This document shows positions 32,326-45,549 of a stretch of 64,000 nucleotides of DNA, one piece after another. Below the pieces are notes generated by a model that was not told the DNA's origin, searched no databases, and saw only the letters and a list, made by a program, of their open reading frames with translations. Both the position numbers and the translations under genes were made by a program. Every line of letters starts with the position of its first letter. The first letter of the stretch is position 1. Source of the DNA: Aquatica leii (taxonomy: Eukaryota > Arthropoda > Insecta > Coleoptera > Lampyridae); the NCBI GenBank assembly GCA_035610365.1, contig CM069436.1, positions 86,925,912 through 86,989,911 of the forward strand, given 5' to 3'.

Positions 32326-33551
32326 CTGAAAAAGAAGAAATAATTAGTATACGTTTTACTAATAGGATCTTTTTTTAATATTCGAAAAAAAAATCGAAAT
32401 CGTTATTTGAATTCAAATGGCAAAAGTTTCCAGACGAGTCAATTTCATATTTCAAATCTTTTACGAAAAGTCAAACAACGACCGATGACACGAACATCAA
32501 ACCAAATGCAAATAATGCCACCGCACAACTTACTCCGTTACATAACAAACAAAGACGCAATTCCTCATTGTTCGTAATTAAATACCGGCGGTGTCGGTGT
32601 TTTTATTTAATCTCTTATTTTATGAACTAACAACACTTCATTTAATTGGTTACAAGTCGAATTACAATCGTGACTCATCTCTTTTAATATCTTTGGGATT
32701 AAATTTAATTATCTTTGGATTGATAGACAAAATAAAATCGTTTTAAAGAAACGCCGGATAATAAATACCGCAATAGGTAATTATTTACATTTCATCGCAT
32801 AATCCTTTAATCAATTTTTGGATTAATTAAACGAGTCCGGCCGAAAATTTACGGCTTTTAACACACATTAGCTTAATTGCAAACTAATTTGGCTTCGCAT
32901 AGAACATTAATTGTAACATTTACAATTTTTGTTAATTTTCGAATTGAAACTACAACAGTATATTTATGCACGTTTATTTTTAGTAATAAAAAGAAGTACT
33001 GTGAATACTGCAGAATTCAAAAAAAACAAAGACATTTTTAGTGTAATTCCGTTTTTTTTAAATATATTAGTTTTTGAAACGAAAAATAAAGTATTGTGGT
33101 AATAAATGGAATCGAGATATTTATTATATGGATAGTTAAAGCGCCAAAGATTTCAGATGCGGAAAAAAAGATTCTTATTGTTATATAAATGATGTTTTCT
33201 TTAATTTTATTTGCATTTTATAGATTGTTTTCAAGATATTTATGATAATAGCCTGAGATGCGCTCCTATACCAGTAGTGTCTTTTATGATTAACATTATT
33301 GCGCGCTATAGTGCGGAGACGGCCGGCGAACTTACACAAATTTAGCAAAAGTAGCAACAGGTTAATGTTTTGTTATGTTAAACATATTTTATGGTTCATC
33401 GCGTTGTATATATTTTGCTCATTTTAAACTCACTTAGTAGTATTGTATTTCTCTTTCTTCCGGTTACATCACGCGATAGCATTGTACAAGAACAGCAAAG
33501 CTAGCACGTTTGAATTTAAATGCTCAGCAAAGCTTTTAAAAATAACCTGTT
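32326..33551. other. Probable intron, gene-free
   Basis: No ORF or repeat is recognised. A brief GC-rich patch lies near 33300-33335. Confidence 0.4.
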
Positions 33552-33691
33552 GAAACGTTCGAGAAATTATTTTCAAGTCCGAGAACCTTCGCGCGGTTTT
33601 TGTAAATTTCAAGAACGTACACCGAAAGATATAGAAAATTCTCGGACGTTTGGCCATGTATAAATGCGGCACAAACAAATCATAGGTCAGT
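33552..33691 (+). promoter_or_regulatory. Heat-shock-type promoter: four HSE cores, TATA and initiator
   Basis: Heat-shock factor half-site pairs occur at 33558-33565 (TTCGAGAA), 33583-33590 (GAACCTTC), 33608-33615 (TTCAAGAA) and 33634-33641 (GAAAATTC). They are followed by TATAAAT at 33659-33665 and the initiator TCAGT at 33687-33691. TATA to initiator A is 30 bp. The layout is that of insect Hsp70 promoters. No heat-shock protein ORF follows. Confidence 0.65.
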
Positions 33692-33857
33692 TATTCCAGC
33701 AATTCGAAGACGGCAGTGTTAAGAAGATTATTCAAGTTTAAATAAATAAGCGATTAACGCGTTTGTTCGAGTTAAATATACGGAGTATAGCCTTGTACGT
33801 GACTTTAAAGTAAACAATAAGTGTTAAACTAAAGTTATCCGCGGACCTTATCTTCGT
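33689..33857 (+). other. Putative untranslated first exon ending at a consensus donor
   Basis: From the predicted start (33689) 169 nt lead to CGT|GTAAGTG at 33858, a strong 5' splice site. No ORF of note lies in this leader. It could be the first exon of a non-coding or distant gene, or the leader of a degraded LTR element. Confidence 0.4.
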
Positions 33858-33863
33858 GTAAGT

Positions 33864-34935
33864 GATAGTGCTATATATAAATTAGTGTACATCTTTTTAT
33901 TAAATATCCTTAGATTTAATTAGCTCGGTTAGTTATAAACGTGTACATATTTTTAGTATAAATAAATTAGTTAATAATAAAAATCGTTACACTATAATAA
34001 TGCTTGTGGGAAGAATCGATGAAGTATGATGCATATTTACGTTTTGCGGTTAGGTTTAAGTTTCCCCATTTCTAGCATTTACCACTACTTACTAAATTCG
34101 AGAATGTACTACTACCTACTAAACTAGATAATTAATTTACCGCTACAAAAAATGAAAACTAATGCGTTACCGGTGGTACAATCCGGTAAATCGGTATTTT
34201 ACTATACGCTTAAAAACTAAAAAAGTAAACGTTACTCTGAGTTTGCTAAACAAACATTCGGCCTAAAAAAGTTAACCTTTGTAACAAAATACGATTAACA
34301 TTATGATTTAACAAAGAAACAAACACTGATTAATTAGTAATCAAAAAATTCTATTTGTTTGTACCCATATCACACAAATAATATCACTTCTATTTCTAAC
34401 CAAAAAAAATGTAATTTATATAATTAACAATAAAAAATAAACACCAACAGAGAATTTCATTGATTTACGAACGGATAACAAATTTATTTTCTAAACCAAC
34501 GACTCATATATAATCTTCATTTCGTTGAAAAGAGATAAAAATCCCCTTTTTCATTGAAAAGCTGATTTAATGTTGCCGTTAATGATTATCCTACGTTTTA
34601 GTGAAATTATTCAACTCAGATTGTAACACAGTTGAGATTATAATTATAATTTTACAGCAAAGTTTCATTTATATGACAAACTCTTCTTTCAATATACTAT
34701 TTACAAATTTATGCTAGCTGAACTCTGTTTAATTATAAAACTAAAGCAATCACCTTATGAGTTTCACTATTACGGTATAAGTTAGTACTTTTTCATAAGC
34801 TTTTCTCACGTAACTGTCAACTTAGATGTAGTCTAATTTTCCGTGTAATTTTTTTGCGGACATAAAATTTTTGTATAAAAAACAATAGCATTAGTTCGTC
34901 TTTTCTTCCACTTGGGTTTCCAGACTGGTTACCGT
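33864..34935. other. Gene-free AT-rich stretch
   Basis: Nothing supported here. An AATAAA-containing patch near 33958-33990 could be a polyadenylation region of the transcript starting at 33689. Confidence 0.35.
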
Positions 34936-34989
34936 GTTGCTGATAAATTTGGTTTCTTAAAAACCTAAGAAAACAAATTTATCAGCAAC
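34936..34989. repeat. Near-perfect 24-bp inverted repeat hairpin
   Basis: The arm at 34936-34959 (starting GTTGCTGATAAATTTG) pairs with 34966-34989 with one mismatch in 24, around a 6-nt loop (AAAACC). Outer bases may extend the stem further. A microRNA-like precursor or a fold-back end of a mobile element are both possible. Confidence 0.7.
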
Positions 34990-35059
34990 GGCTATCCGAA
35001 ATGGCGGTGAGTGGGCGTAGTTAGGAATGCAGTTATAAAAGAAAAGTAAACAGGCGCCA

Positions 35060-35850
35060 CTCCTAGCGCACCAGTAGAATTCTTAGTTCAAAAACACCAA
35101 GACTATCTATGAACCCGATGTTTAAGAAATTATGTAAATGAGAAAAGCAAACAACTTGACAACGAAAGAACGTAACACATTGGTTGTATATTTTCCAATA
35201 GATAGAATTTAGTAAATTAGAGACAAAACCGACCAAACATTAACACATTATTATAAACGTAAGATCCCTAGACTTAATAGTTCCTTAAATTAGCATGTAA
35301 TACTAATTGCAAACTCAATAATATACCCCCAATACTTTCGAAGAATGTAAGCTTGCATTCGCTAATTTAAATTAGCCACCACCGACCTTGAATACAATAA
35401 AATACTAAGTAATCAAGTAAATCAGTCGAAGTAATCACTATTACTCAAATTCGATATAAGCAGAATGATGAATAATTATACTCGACTGAAAGTAAAATTA
35501 ATTATGAATAAGTAATTACTACAATTAATAAAGCTAAGGGCTTAATATAATTAACAAAGCAAAAGGCTTCATATAAAAAATGTAGCTAATTAACACAGTT
35601 GCAAAGTAAATACAATTAACATAAGGAAAAAAACTATTCAGTTATTGACAGCCGATCGAAGCCAAAATATCCCTGGAATGTAACCTCTAAGGTCATCAAT
35701 CCAACCTTAATTAATTAATTCCAAAAGTCTTAAATATCATTAGAATGTGTTAATCGTACTTCCTGTAATTAGGATTAAAAACAAAGCTTTGAGCCCCCGT
35801 CAACTTGCTGAAATTACTTAAAATTAACAAAAAATGGCAGTGGCAACTAC
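35060..35850 (+). repeat. Dispersed element B, copy 1
   Basis: Colinear with 48010-48930. Shared blocks include GAGAAAAGCAAACAACT, ATTGGTTGTATAT, GCAAGCTTGCATTCGC (partly as GTAAGCTTGCATTCGC), AATTATACTCGACTGAA, AATATAATTAACAAAGCA and CCGTCAACTTG. Internally there are short tandem motifs around AACAAAGC.AA.GGCTT. No ORF. Class unknown. Confidence 0.75.
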
Positions 35851-36299
35851 TAAAAATACGCAACAACCTCTTCTCTACTTTGAAAGGTTCGCCTCCTGGT
35901 ATCAATACTTTAGTAACCGATCAAATTAATGATCCCTTCATATAGAAGAAAACAAGGAATTACTAGTCCAGTTAATCTGCGACGTTTCGTGCTTATAATT
36001 AAGCACTTTATCAGGCTGCCATCTTCTGATATCATCAGTATAATGTAAGCTCTAAGGCTTTATAAAGAAAACTTCAGAAAATTGTAGCTTATGTTAGTTG
36101 TTCTTAAAAGTTAAACAAACATTTTAAATCAGTTCAAGAATAGTCCAGATATTAAAATAAAAACTTTTAAATTTGAACCGTGTTAATGTTGTAATCAAAG
36201 TTGCCAACGTTTGACCCACTTCCGCTTCATCAGGGCGTAAAATTGAAGAACAAGCAATGTAACTAAGTTCCTCTAAAAAGTTAGGTGATCAACTTGTGA

Positions 36300-36960
36300 A
36301 CCAAGTCAGATTCTAAACTCCATAGATAAAAAAAAAAGTGTCGATTGATGTTATTGGGTTGTTTGATGATTTTAAGCTTTATCGGATTTTCCTATTGAAG
36401 AAGAATGAAGATTTCAAAATCACCGAAACGTTATCAAAATCTATGCGGTAGTGACCTGTGCTAAAATTATGTTCAGCAGCAGACTTAGAAATATGATTTT
36501 CCTTATACAACGATCATGTTATGAAATGCGTGTGAACGCAATATAGACTAAACCACACCAACAAGGAATTTGATATACACCTTTCGATAAAACTGCTAGA
36601 AGTTTGCACTTAGGAGAAGAAAGAAGCTGAGAGATTTTACCCGTCGAGGAGTTAAATAAAGGTTTAATATCATTTTTACCAAAATATAATAATGATGTAA
36701 ATAAGTTTATCTATTTGATCTGTGACCCTATGAATGTTGGACAAAACTAGAAGTAGAAAATTGGATAGTATTGATAGGTCAAAAAAGTATATCTTGTTTG
36801 TGAAATTTAAAAGCTCTGTATAGACAAGGTGGTCGAGTCTGAGAGAGTAAGTTGTTGTTTGGTTTCATGAAGTAGAACAGAAGATTTGCCTAACCTCACG
36901 TTCAATATTTGTTGTGAAACTTTGAGTTAAAAAAGCATATCTTTCTTCTGACAACTTGGC
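36300..36960 (-). pseudogene. Penelope-like element: RT end and GIY-YIG remnant
   Basis: On the minus strand KISQLLSSPKCKL is followed directly by GVYQIPCWCGLVYI, the start of the GIY-YIG endonuclease. After a frame change come AAEHNFSTGHYRIDFDN and VILKSSFFFNRKIR. Upstream (36960-36640) a degraded RT C-terminus is readable. The flank at 35970-36240 holds motifs (GACGTTTCG...TTTATCAGG, CGCTTCATCAGGGCG) often seen at Penelope ends. Stops and frame changes make it non-functional. Confidence 0.7.
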
Positions 36961-37199
36961 AAATTCGGTTATAACATTCTTATTTTAGTATAGACTCCAG
37001 CAGCGGAAGCCTTCGCCATTACAATACTCTAGATGCCATTCAGCTAACTTCGTGCCACGATCCTAGAATGAAGTACCCCGTTTCGCCCCAGAGCTCACTG
37101 TTAAGATTATCGCTCTTTTAACCCTTAAAATGCTGTATACTTTTTGGCAACAATACATCAAGATTCTAAACAACAGAATTTGTTATGGTCCAAACAACG

Positions 37200-38638
37200 T
37201 ACAGTTTGCCTCTCTAGTATTTCCACTTTATGATCTTTGCAGATAAACATTCGACATTCTTCACAAAAAATATTCACTTTTCTGCTACTAGATCTTCAAC
37301 AAAGTCTCCATCTTCCTAGTTGCACGTTCTGTTTGTGCTGCTTCTTGAGCATGAACTGTGTTTACATCAACTACACAGGCTTATATAACTTTCAAAACAC
37401 CTGCTTTTTTTCAAATTTGTGGTATGCGTCGTTTCATATTTTCAGTAGCTAAGTCTTTATCCAAAACCTTAAGAAACATTCGTCTGCAACCAACCAGGAT
37501 TTTGTGTTATGTAAATTATATAAATTAAAACAAGTGCAACTATATTCGCAGATAAGTTTATCAGTATTATCAACACTACCTTTGATGTTATAATCCTGCA
37601 AGGATTTTTCTTGCTCTCCATTTCATATGGAAGAATTATTATGCTGAGAAAAGATTACATTTTCCTTTCTTCGGTATGTACGACACAATTATCAGATCTT
37701 TTGTCAATATAAATTTCGACGAGTACACTGCTCTTCCTGCAAGTCTTTTCAGTTCTTCCAGTGTATCAAGTTTATTCTTCCTAAGTTTTCTGAGTAATGT
37801 AGTTTTCTTAGTGAATAAAAATTCAGCTAAAGGTACAACTGTGACAAAATTATCAGTATTATCATCACATCCTGTGTTGTAAAGTGGTTCTATGAGATCT
37901 TTCACAAAACGGGAACCTTGCTTCTTTTCAGGTAAATCGGTAGTAAGTTGTCCTGTATTCACTTGAAGATTATATAAATAACTTTTTACGTTCGCGACAG
38001 TCCAAACTTTTATGCCATATTTTGCAGGCTTGATTTCATGTATTGGCGGAAAGGATACTTTCCACGAAATTCCACAAGCTGTTCGTCAATTGTAATTGTG
38101 ACGAAGGCGTCCCATACTTCCCAAACGGCTGCTAATTTATCTTGTTCCCTTTGCTGTAGTCTTGTTGTTTTATCATCGAACCGTAAATATTTGCAAATTG
38201 AGATAAATTAATCGCGATACATTGTACTTGTGAATATTGTTTTTCGTATTGACTCATCTGTGGTACACATTTTATTTGTATCCTCCTTTGGATATCGCAA
38301 AATCACAATGTGTCACAATATGATGCATTACACGTCGTCCTCGTTGCATGTTGTTTGTCAGATTTAGATGCATACGTATGACATCCGGTTTGTTCTTCTT
38401 CCACCTCAACGTTGGTATCTTCAATAGGCATTTGGTCACTTCTTTCTTCTTTAATAAACTCGAAGTTCTCTTCTACTTCTGATACTTCATTATTGTCGAT
38501 ATTACAACTAGAATCGTCAATACTGTCATCTTTGCCACTTTCACTATCTGATAGGCCTAACTCAGTACGCAACACTTCTTCAATTTCCTTCCGACTAAGT
38601 GAGCGGTTTCTGTCATTTTTACGTTTTGGTTTTGACAT
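37200..38638 (-). pseudogene. piggyBac transposase, degenerate
   Basis: The N-terminus at 38638 begins MSKPKRKNDRNRSLSRKEIE and is acidic, as is usual. The catalytic core at 37962-37639 includes DNTDNFVTVVPLAEFL (with the conserved Asp of the DNF motif), TTLLRKLRKNK and AVYSSKFILTKDLIIVSYIP. The C-terminal cysteine-rich region is readable near 37270-37205 as FCEECRMFICKDHKVEI. The middle (38000-38300) is in broken frames, so no complete protein can be read. Confidence 0.8.
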
Positions 38639-38904
38639 CTATAACTATCGCTACACAAAAAATGAACACTAAAATGAAATCGTTCATAGTACTTACTCTG
38701 TGTACTTACACTGGTAATTGTATTCACAAAAGAGAGGATGGAAAGAAGCACAATCTCAAAACATATTCTAACAAATCGACTGACTGAAAAGCAAAACGAT
38801 CGACAACTGAACCAGTACTGTGTATGTGTCTTTATGAAGTGACTTTGCTGACTCACTGTGCGGTTGTAATAACATGAAATCTACCAATTTAGTGCGCGAG
38901 AAAT

Positions 38905-40182
38905 TGTTACGAGAAAATCAGGACTCTTAAGTTGGGCAGCCAAATTTGTTAAGTGGTTTCCTTGTAACAAAAAAAAAAAGAAGCAACGGCAAGCACACTT
39001 TTCCCGGAGAGGAAGTCGCAGGCTTTTGTGAGGCTACATTATAACTTAAATCTAAAAAAAAGCGCCAAGACAATGAAAGATTAAATTAGGGAGATATCGT
39101 CCAACTCTACCCGTAGCTGGAAACGAACAAATAACACGACAGATATAATAACACAGAATATATATTTATTTTATCACAGACAATAATTCCAAAGAGGACG
39201 AAGAAGGTACATAAATATAAATTTTCCAAACGTTATTACATGGGTCGAATCAAATAAAAGTTGTGCTCTATACTAGGCAACACGTCGTACAATAAACTGA
39301 CCTTGTCGGTCTAAACTTTTACATACGAAGATGGAATGACTTTATATTTGCAAATTTAAAATCGTAAAAGTATATAACAAAAACAAATTAAACCTCCGCG
39401 ATTCAACGCGCTCTGAATACGACTTTGTAAAGCACAAAATAATATTATTAATTGTGTTAACTTAACATGCACGTACGGTCAACAATCGACATGACCACCA
39501 AAATACAAACCGTAAAATTTGAAATTGTAATACTCACAGTTGGGTTTTATACAGTAGGGTATTAGCTAATTCCGTACTTGTGTTACCTAAAATGTAATAT
39601 TAAATCTAACACAAAACGGACATACAACGTTAACACGAACAAATTTCCTTTTGAAAGCGTCCAATCATTTGAGATGGCAAATGCGCAGCGTTTCCCTCCG
39701 ACTTAACATAATAATTTATGGTAACAACTCATCTCAAAAGAAGTACAATCCCAAAGATTTCCAACCTCTTGACGGTGTGAATAGATACTTTTTAATAACG
39801 GGACGTCATGGAAATTTTCCCAACTATGCCACCTGTTCGTTATCTTCACTGATAACGGTGAACGTGTGGTGGGTATGGAAATCCGCTATAGACAATTAGG
39901 ACAGAATCAAATTAAGCCACCAATAAAGAGAAATATAACGGCTTACCCCTACTCAGCTTCCACTAAGTAGCTACAAAATTCATTTGCATATTCGCGTGAA
40001 ATACCCTAATGGTGAAAGCCTCGTTGGGCGTAAAAATACGGAGCTCGTCGGAGATCTTACAAGAAGTGAATCAAATATGCGATTATAAAATTTGACATCG
40101 CCGACGAAAAAGTTGGAAGGGGGAAGGATCGGGGGACAAATTTTATACTCGAAAATTGATATACCAACTTTTTAACATAACA
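38905..40182 (+). repeat. Dispersed element A, copy 1 (nested in the piggyBac element)
   Basis: A 1278-bp unit with TGTTACGAG at one end and CATAACA at the other (TGTTA...TAACA ends, as in LTRs). It matches 53070-54625 over nearly its whole length. No ORF with recognisable motifs. It could be a solo LTR or a non-autonomous transposon. A loose flanking direct repeat is AATTTAGTGC before and AATTAAGTGC after. Confidence 0.75.
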
Positions 40183-40413
40183 AATTAAGTGCACACTGAT
40201 TACGGTATGGGGTCTCCTGAAAACCCCAGTATGTTTATAAGTGAAAACAAAATAACGGTGGTTTTTAGAATAGAGAAGCCATCCATAATATTTGACGACG
40301 AAAAAAGGGAAAATATATAAAATATAAAAAACTATAAAAAATTACTTACACTTATTAAGGAAAAATAGTTTTTGGGGTCCTTATAAAACCCCACTCAGCA
40401 TTTTAAGGGTTAA

Positions 40414-43400
40414 GATAAAAATAGATCGTTAAAAAATACATAGTAGTGTTTGGATTTCACAACACTGTCAAACTCTCAGTAAAAGTTGCCACATATGTAA
40501 GACTATAATAGTTGTGGTAATTTTCAATAAACTTTAACATATAGGTCGTACCTCGCTGCAAAATTTAAGAGTGCTATCAAAAGAAAACAAAGCAATACCT
40601 AAATTAACACAATTTTTTTAAAAACATTTGTAAAATTAGACAAAACCTACCCTTAAAAATTTGCAAAAAAACGTCTTAGTTATGCCTAAAGTTTCTTCTC
40701 AGTATTGTCTTCTTGACGTGTAACTTTTAATAAAAGACCAAGAAAATAAAGTTTGTTAGTACAGAACAAAGTACCTTGTTTAAATCACTCTTAAAAAGTT
40801 TGTTAGTTTTAGAATAAATATTCTATCAAAAGAGTGATTATTGAATAGTTATTTGTATAACTAGTCCAGAAAGTGCTATTTTCCGAGTATGAGCACATAA
40901 TGCGAATACTCGCATAATACTTTTAAAACGTGTGATACACATTTTTTGTGCGAACCTTTATAGTATAAATTTGTTAAAAACAGTTATTTAAGTATTGATT
41001 TTTAATTTAATTTACTGACATATGCTGATAAAGTGGAAACCTGTAATGACGAGATTCAATTGTTTTTAAAATTAATTTGACAATTAGATAATTTTATTAC
41101 ACTTTAACTTATATGAAAATCAAACTATTATTTTTTTAGCAATTGGAAGATGTAAGCAAATTTATTATATTTGTTTAAAAAAAATTTGTTAGTGTTTACA
41201 ATAATACAGATAATGATGTATGTTAATAAATCTGACAGAATGACAGATGACATTTAATTAATTAATGATTATTAGTGCCAACTTCCAGTTGTAAAATTCT
41301 ACTACACTTTACCGGCCTAGGACGCAACAGTAAAATTTCCGGGCGATTATGATGTCTGTAACATACATCAAAACGGACGGAAGCACAAAATGGTTATTTA
41401 AGAAAGTAAAAAAAACTTCTTCCATTCAAAAAAAGATTTTGATCCAACGAAAAACAAACAGGTTTTTACCTTACACTGTCGCTATCAGAGCCGTTGACGA
41501 GAACTGTAAACACTACACCATTGCATCCCCACACTCACAAACAATAAACTTTTAGGCTACAAGTTTGTGAAAATATTGACAAAACACCCCAACAAGAATG
41601 TACATACGTAAACCATTTCGTTTCTGATAAATACATTAACTTACTACAACCCTCGATACCGTAAGTTAACAAGTAACTCCTATTGCTTCGGTAAATAAAA
41701 AATTCTGAATCATTCAGATGACGGTTAAAACCTACCCTTAACATGTAGCAAAGCCTGTAGGACGAACGTCCAGTCCATAAGCACTACGAAAGAACTTATT
41801 GACAGAACCGTACTATATTATTCCCACGGATAGCTGCACTTTACTGACATTATAAAAAATGATTTATTTTTGATGAAAATTTATCAAAAATAAAGTTTCA
41901 GTCAAGCGTAAAAAAACAATGTTTACAGAATCCTGGTTCGAGTATAACATCGGATGCAAGTGAAGTTTCATTTCAAATCAATTGTACATGTTAGAGCTAC
42001 TCAATATGATGTGACATGTACATGACGGCTATAGGGGTCGTTTTTTAAACCCCGCAATAAATGCAGCTGTTTGTAATTGGCGGCGTAGCGAGTTTATACC
42101 ATAATTAAAACAACATTTCGTTAAAAAAAACCTTATCACTTTTCAATAAATATTAGTCTAGTACGCAGCGGTAATTCGAATTTAATCCTGAAACTGTTGG
42201 TTGCAGTTGGTTTGAATTACGTAAACCCCTTGAATTATGAGTAGAGTAAAAAATTTGCTTAACTAATTTTTAATTAAACACCACTGTTTCACGTTTTAAT
42301 TTGCACTAAAAATAATTTCCGCTTCATTGTTTGACATGTAAAGAAAAATTCAATTTTTTAATATACTGTCAGAAGCAGAGATCCGATAGCAACGTAAAAA
42401 TCTTTATTTTATTACGGTTCTCGTACAAGTTCGCGGAAAAGATTTTACTGTTAGTTTTTCTTTTGGCGACTCCACGGATGGTACGTTGTGGTAGGCCTTT
42501 GAAATTGAATTTATCAATCAAAAGCGACCGTGACCGTGTACGACCTGTAGCACAGGACGTGCCCCGCATGTAACTTCAAGTTGCAATATCGGAATTCCAC
42601 GAGCTTCTTCACAGGTTTCAGACAGATCAACTTTATACGCTACCGGAATTTTTATTCACCCCAAGTTTTTCTCTTTATTTTCGTCTCGCATGCACAAAAA
42701 CCACTTCGGAATGATCCCGCAATTTAATTAGCGCAAATTATATTGTTAGAGAGCGTTCGTGCATTTCCAATTGTTGAAAATACAAGTTTCACGAATTAAG
42801 CTTTCCATTAGATTTTTTTAGGGGACTCCAAAACGGATATTACATCTCTCGTCCTCTGGTCACTGCGGTCCCTATTGTTCTGTCAAACTCATCCATGACT
42901 AGAAATGTTTTATGTCACCCCCCTTTTACGTGGATTATCAGATACGTTATACTTGTCGAAGCATAACAGTTATTAGTATCCTCAAGGGACGCTAACATTT
43001 CAATATAATCCCTAACGTTTTTATATAATTTATTTTTTTGTATAAATCCGTAAAAACCAATTCCACCTTTAAGTAACGAAAGCATTTTGATGTCGAGTAT
43101 TGTTCCGACGTGCTTTACTTTAAAGATTAAAATTTTCTGCAGTAATAATCAAGCAAAATAAAAGGGGACGCGATCAAAGATGATCCTTCCTTTGTTAGTC
43201 TTTAATTAGAAAGGCACTATTATTTTTGCATGTTTGAGGTCTATTTAAGGGAGATGCCAAGCGTTAACGCAGTTGTAGTACCTAAGATACGTTGAACAAA
43301 TAAATCACAATTTAAATTTTTTTCCGGTAGAACGAACACCTCGTTTAGATAAAGCTCGGTACGATTTTTTGACAAGAACAAATATTAAATTTCATGTGAG

Positions 43401-43975
43401 TAAATATTTAAAAAAAATAATCAGTATACATTGTCAAAATAAAGAAATAAAAAGAGTGAACAGATTATTTATGACGCTATAAATACTGACGATAAAACTT
43501 ACAAGGTGTTTAAAAATTAATTTAGAAATATCTTCGATATTAACAAAAAAGGTATGATAAACATAGGTCTGAAAAAACATTTTTTGTACTGTCTCCATCG
43601 TAAACATCGATAATCGTACGTTAGTGTAGTTACGTAATAAGGAAAAAAAAGCTTTAGAGTCGCAAAGTGATAAATTGAAATCTACGTAAAACTGTTTTTA
43701 AAATCAATTATCATTTAAGTAAAAATGTGTCTGCTTGAAAATACATTTAAAATTCTCAAAAATTTTGTTAAAATTAAAAAACGTTTTAAAAATTTTAATT
43801 AAAGATTATTATACATTTTGGAGTTGAGGTATTTGATACTGTGTATAGTAATATAAAATAATTAAGATTTTAAATGAATTGTCAAAGTTCATGGATTTTG
43901 CTAGTAATAAATGTAGTACAAATATTAAATTTGTCAGGTTTTCAATATTCAATATTCAGCACAAAAAATAATGTA
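40414..43975. other. Gene-free stretch
   Basis: No supported gene. A minor feature is an inverted pair AATCACTCTT/AAGAGTGATT near 40784-40840. Short open frames at 41349-41744 and 42331-42573 lack recognisable motifs and convincing splice sites. Confidence 0.4.
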
Positions 43976-44053
43976 ACAATAGTCGAAAGTCTCATAGCAT
44001 AACGCACTCAGATGCAACGTTCGTTATGCTATGCTTCACTTTCGACGCTACTG
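43976..44053. ncRNA. Pre-microRNA-like hairpin candidate
   Basis: GTCGAAAGT at 43982-43990 pairs with ACTTTCGAC at 44038-44046, and CATAGCATAACG (43993-44004) pairs perfectly with CGTTATGCTATG (44022-44033). A small internal loop separates the two stems and the terminal loop is 17 nt. Partial pairing continues outside (CAATAG with CTACTG). Size and shape fit an insect pre-miRNA, but a fold-back transposon remnant is equally possible. Confidence 0.4.
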
Positions 44054-44449
44054 ACATAAATTGTTTCAGGTAATTACAGTCCTCGTTCTATTTGTACACA
44101 TCTTTCCTAACATTGTAATAAACATGTTCTATTCGGTCTCTTTCTTTTTTAGATAACTAAGCATTAACCACCCAAAATCATAAATAAAAAGTTAATACAA
44201 CTGTACCCTGTCATTTAGACAGCACTAACTAAACTAAAATACAAGAAATAATATCACACTAAAACAACAAGACAAGGTAAATATGAAACTCTATCGTTTA
44301 CTCAGTCATTGAATACTGTGTTTCCGCACATTTGATAGTGTCTAACTCAATAAAACGATAAGGATAATAAGCGACACAATAAGTACGGTTATTACCAGCT
44401 ACTTACACATTCTATCTCTCTTTATTAACTTTTTAACATCCACTACTTA

Positions 44450-44610
44450 ATGTATCTCCTCCAATGTCTTATATTCTTCTGTGTTTTGGGCTCTGTAAAT
44501 AGTTTCCCGCAAATCTTCGTACATCGCTTCATCTGGTTGATAGTCTGCCTCTGCTTCTTTTGCCCTCTTTAGACCTCCACTCTATCAGTCCATGTAAAAC
44601 GCTTAAATCG
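44450..44610 (-). pseudogene. RTE-like LINE C-terminal fragment
   Basis: The minus strand reads KRSRGRLSTR, RRFAGNYLQSPKHRRI and then a GGD segment. This resembles the 'RGRPxTRWxDD...W...AQDRxEWxxLEEAY' ending of RTE-type reverse transcriptases. Stops are present. Confidence 0.45.
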
Positions 44611-45549
44611 TACTTATCCAATACTAAATCTCCACTCACTAGCCAAGTGCGGCGTTTTAAATGCCAAAATCCCTTCGTATACTAAACCACATAAAATCAC
44701 CACAGAAGAAGAAAAATGCCCTGACCCAAAAATGCTTCAAAATTATATAACCAATTAGACTAATTTAATTTGTAATGTAAATTACGTTTTAGTAAATTTC
44801 TTACTGTGAGAATAGATATCGCAAAGGCTAGTTAGGTTTTCGACCGTAAGTGGCGCAGCATATGCTTGAAATCCGGATGTGCTTAAACACCATTCTTAAG
44901 TTAACCTTAGTGCTGGTACGAGGTTAAAAACAACACTAGAGAAATTTATCTCGATGCAGAACATATAAACTTCTAAGACGCCTGCTCGATATTTATTTTC
45001 GTGTTGCATTTTCAATAGAGAACAAAGTAAGCTCCTTCTTTGTTACCCTCATTATTCTCAATTACTGACGTTCTATAAAGAGGGTTACTATGTGCTCTAT
45101 CCATGTTAACGTCTGAAGCATATTAATGTATTGCTATTTCAAGTGTTAATCGTTTGCTACGAGATCAGCGAACACGTGATAACGTTATTGAAAAATATGC
45201 CACTTTCATTACGTTATTTAAATTACTATTATTTTTCAATAATATTTAAATTAATGTCACTATTCTATGTCATTTAGATTACTATTACGATTATATATTT
45301 TTTTTTGTAAGAAGATTCGGAAGTACGTTGCGCACGTTACATGATTAGAATGATAAATTAAACCAAATCTTTATTGCGCTTGCACATCTGACGTCATTCG
45401 GTCCGGTGAGATTACTGTAAGAAAAATGTTATAGCGCAAACACGGTTAAACAATTTAAATTTAGCGATTGCATATTTCAATCTACGGTAGTGTTTTAATT
45501 ACTTCCAAATCTACAATAAATTTTTATCGAATTTTTACTTAAAACTAAT
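44611..45549. other. Gene-free AT-rich stretch
   Basis: Nothing recognised on either strand. Confidence 0.4.

Larger units (their letters stand above)
37122..40409 (-). mobile_element. piggyBac-like transposon with intact ends
   Basis: TTAA target duplications (37118-37121 and 40410-40413) flank inverted ends CCCTTAAAATGCTG and CAGCATTTTAAGGG, the hallmark of piggyBac elements. The internal transposase reads on the minus strand. About 1.28 kb of the 3.29 kb is a later insertion of dispersed element A (38905-40182), so the original transposon was about 2 kb. Confidence 0.88.

Noticed and set aside
42331-42573. A possible host exon with GTACGACCTGTAGC-type GC content
   Set aside because: The frame carries no recognisable protein and no matching acceptor/donor pair could be placed.
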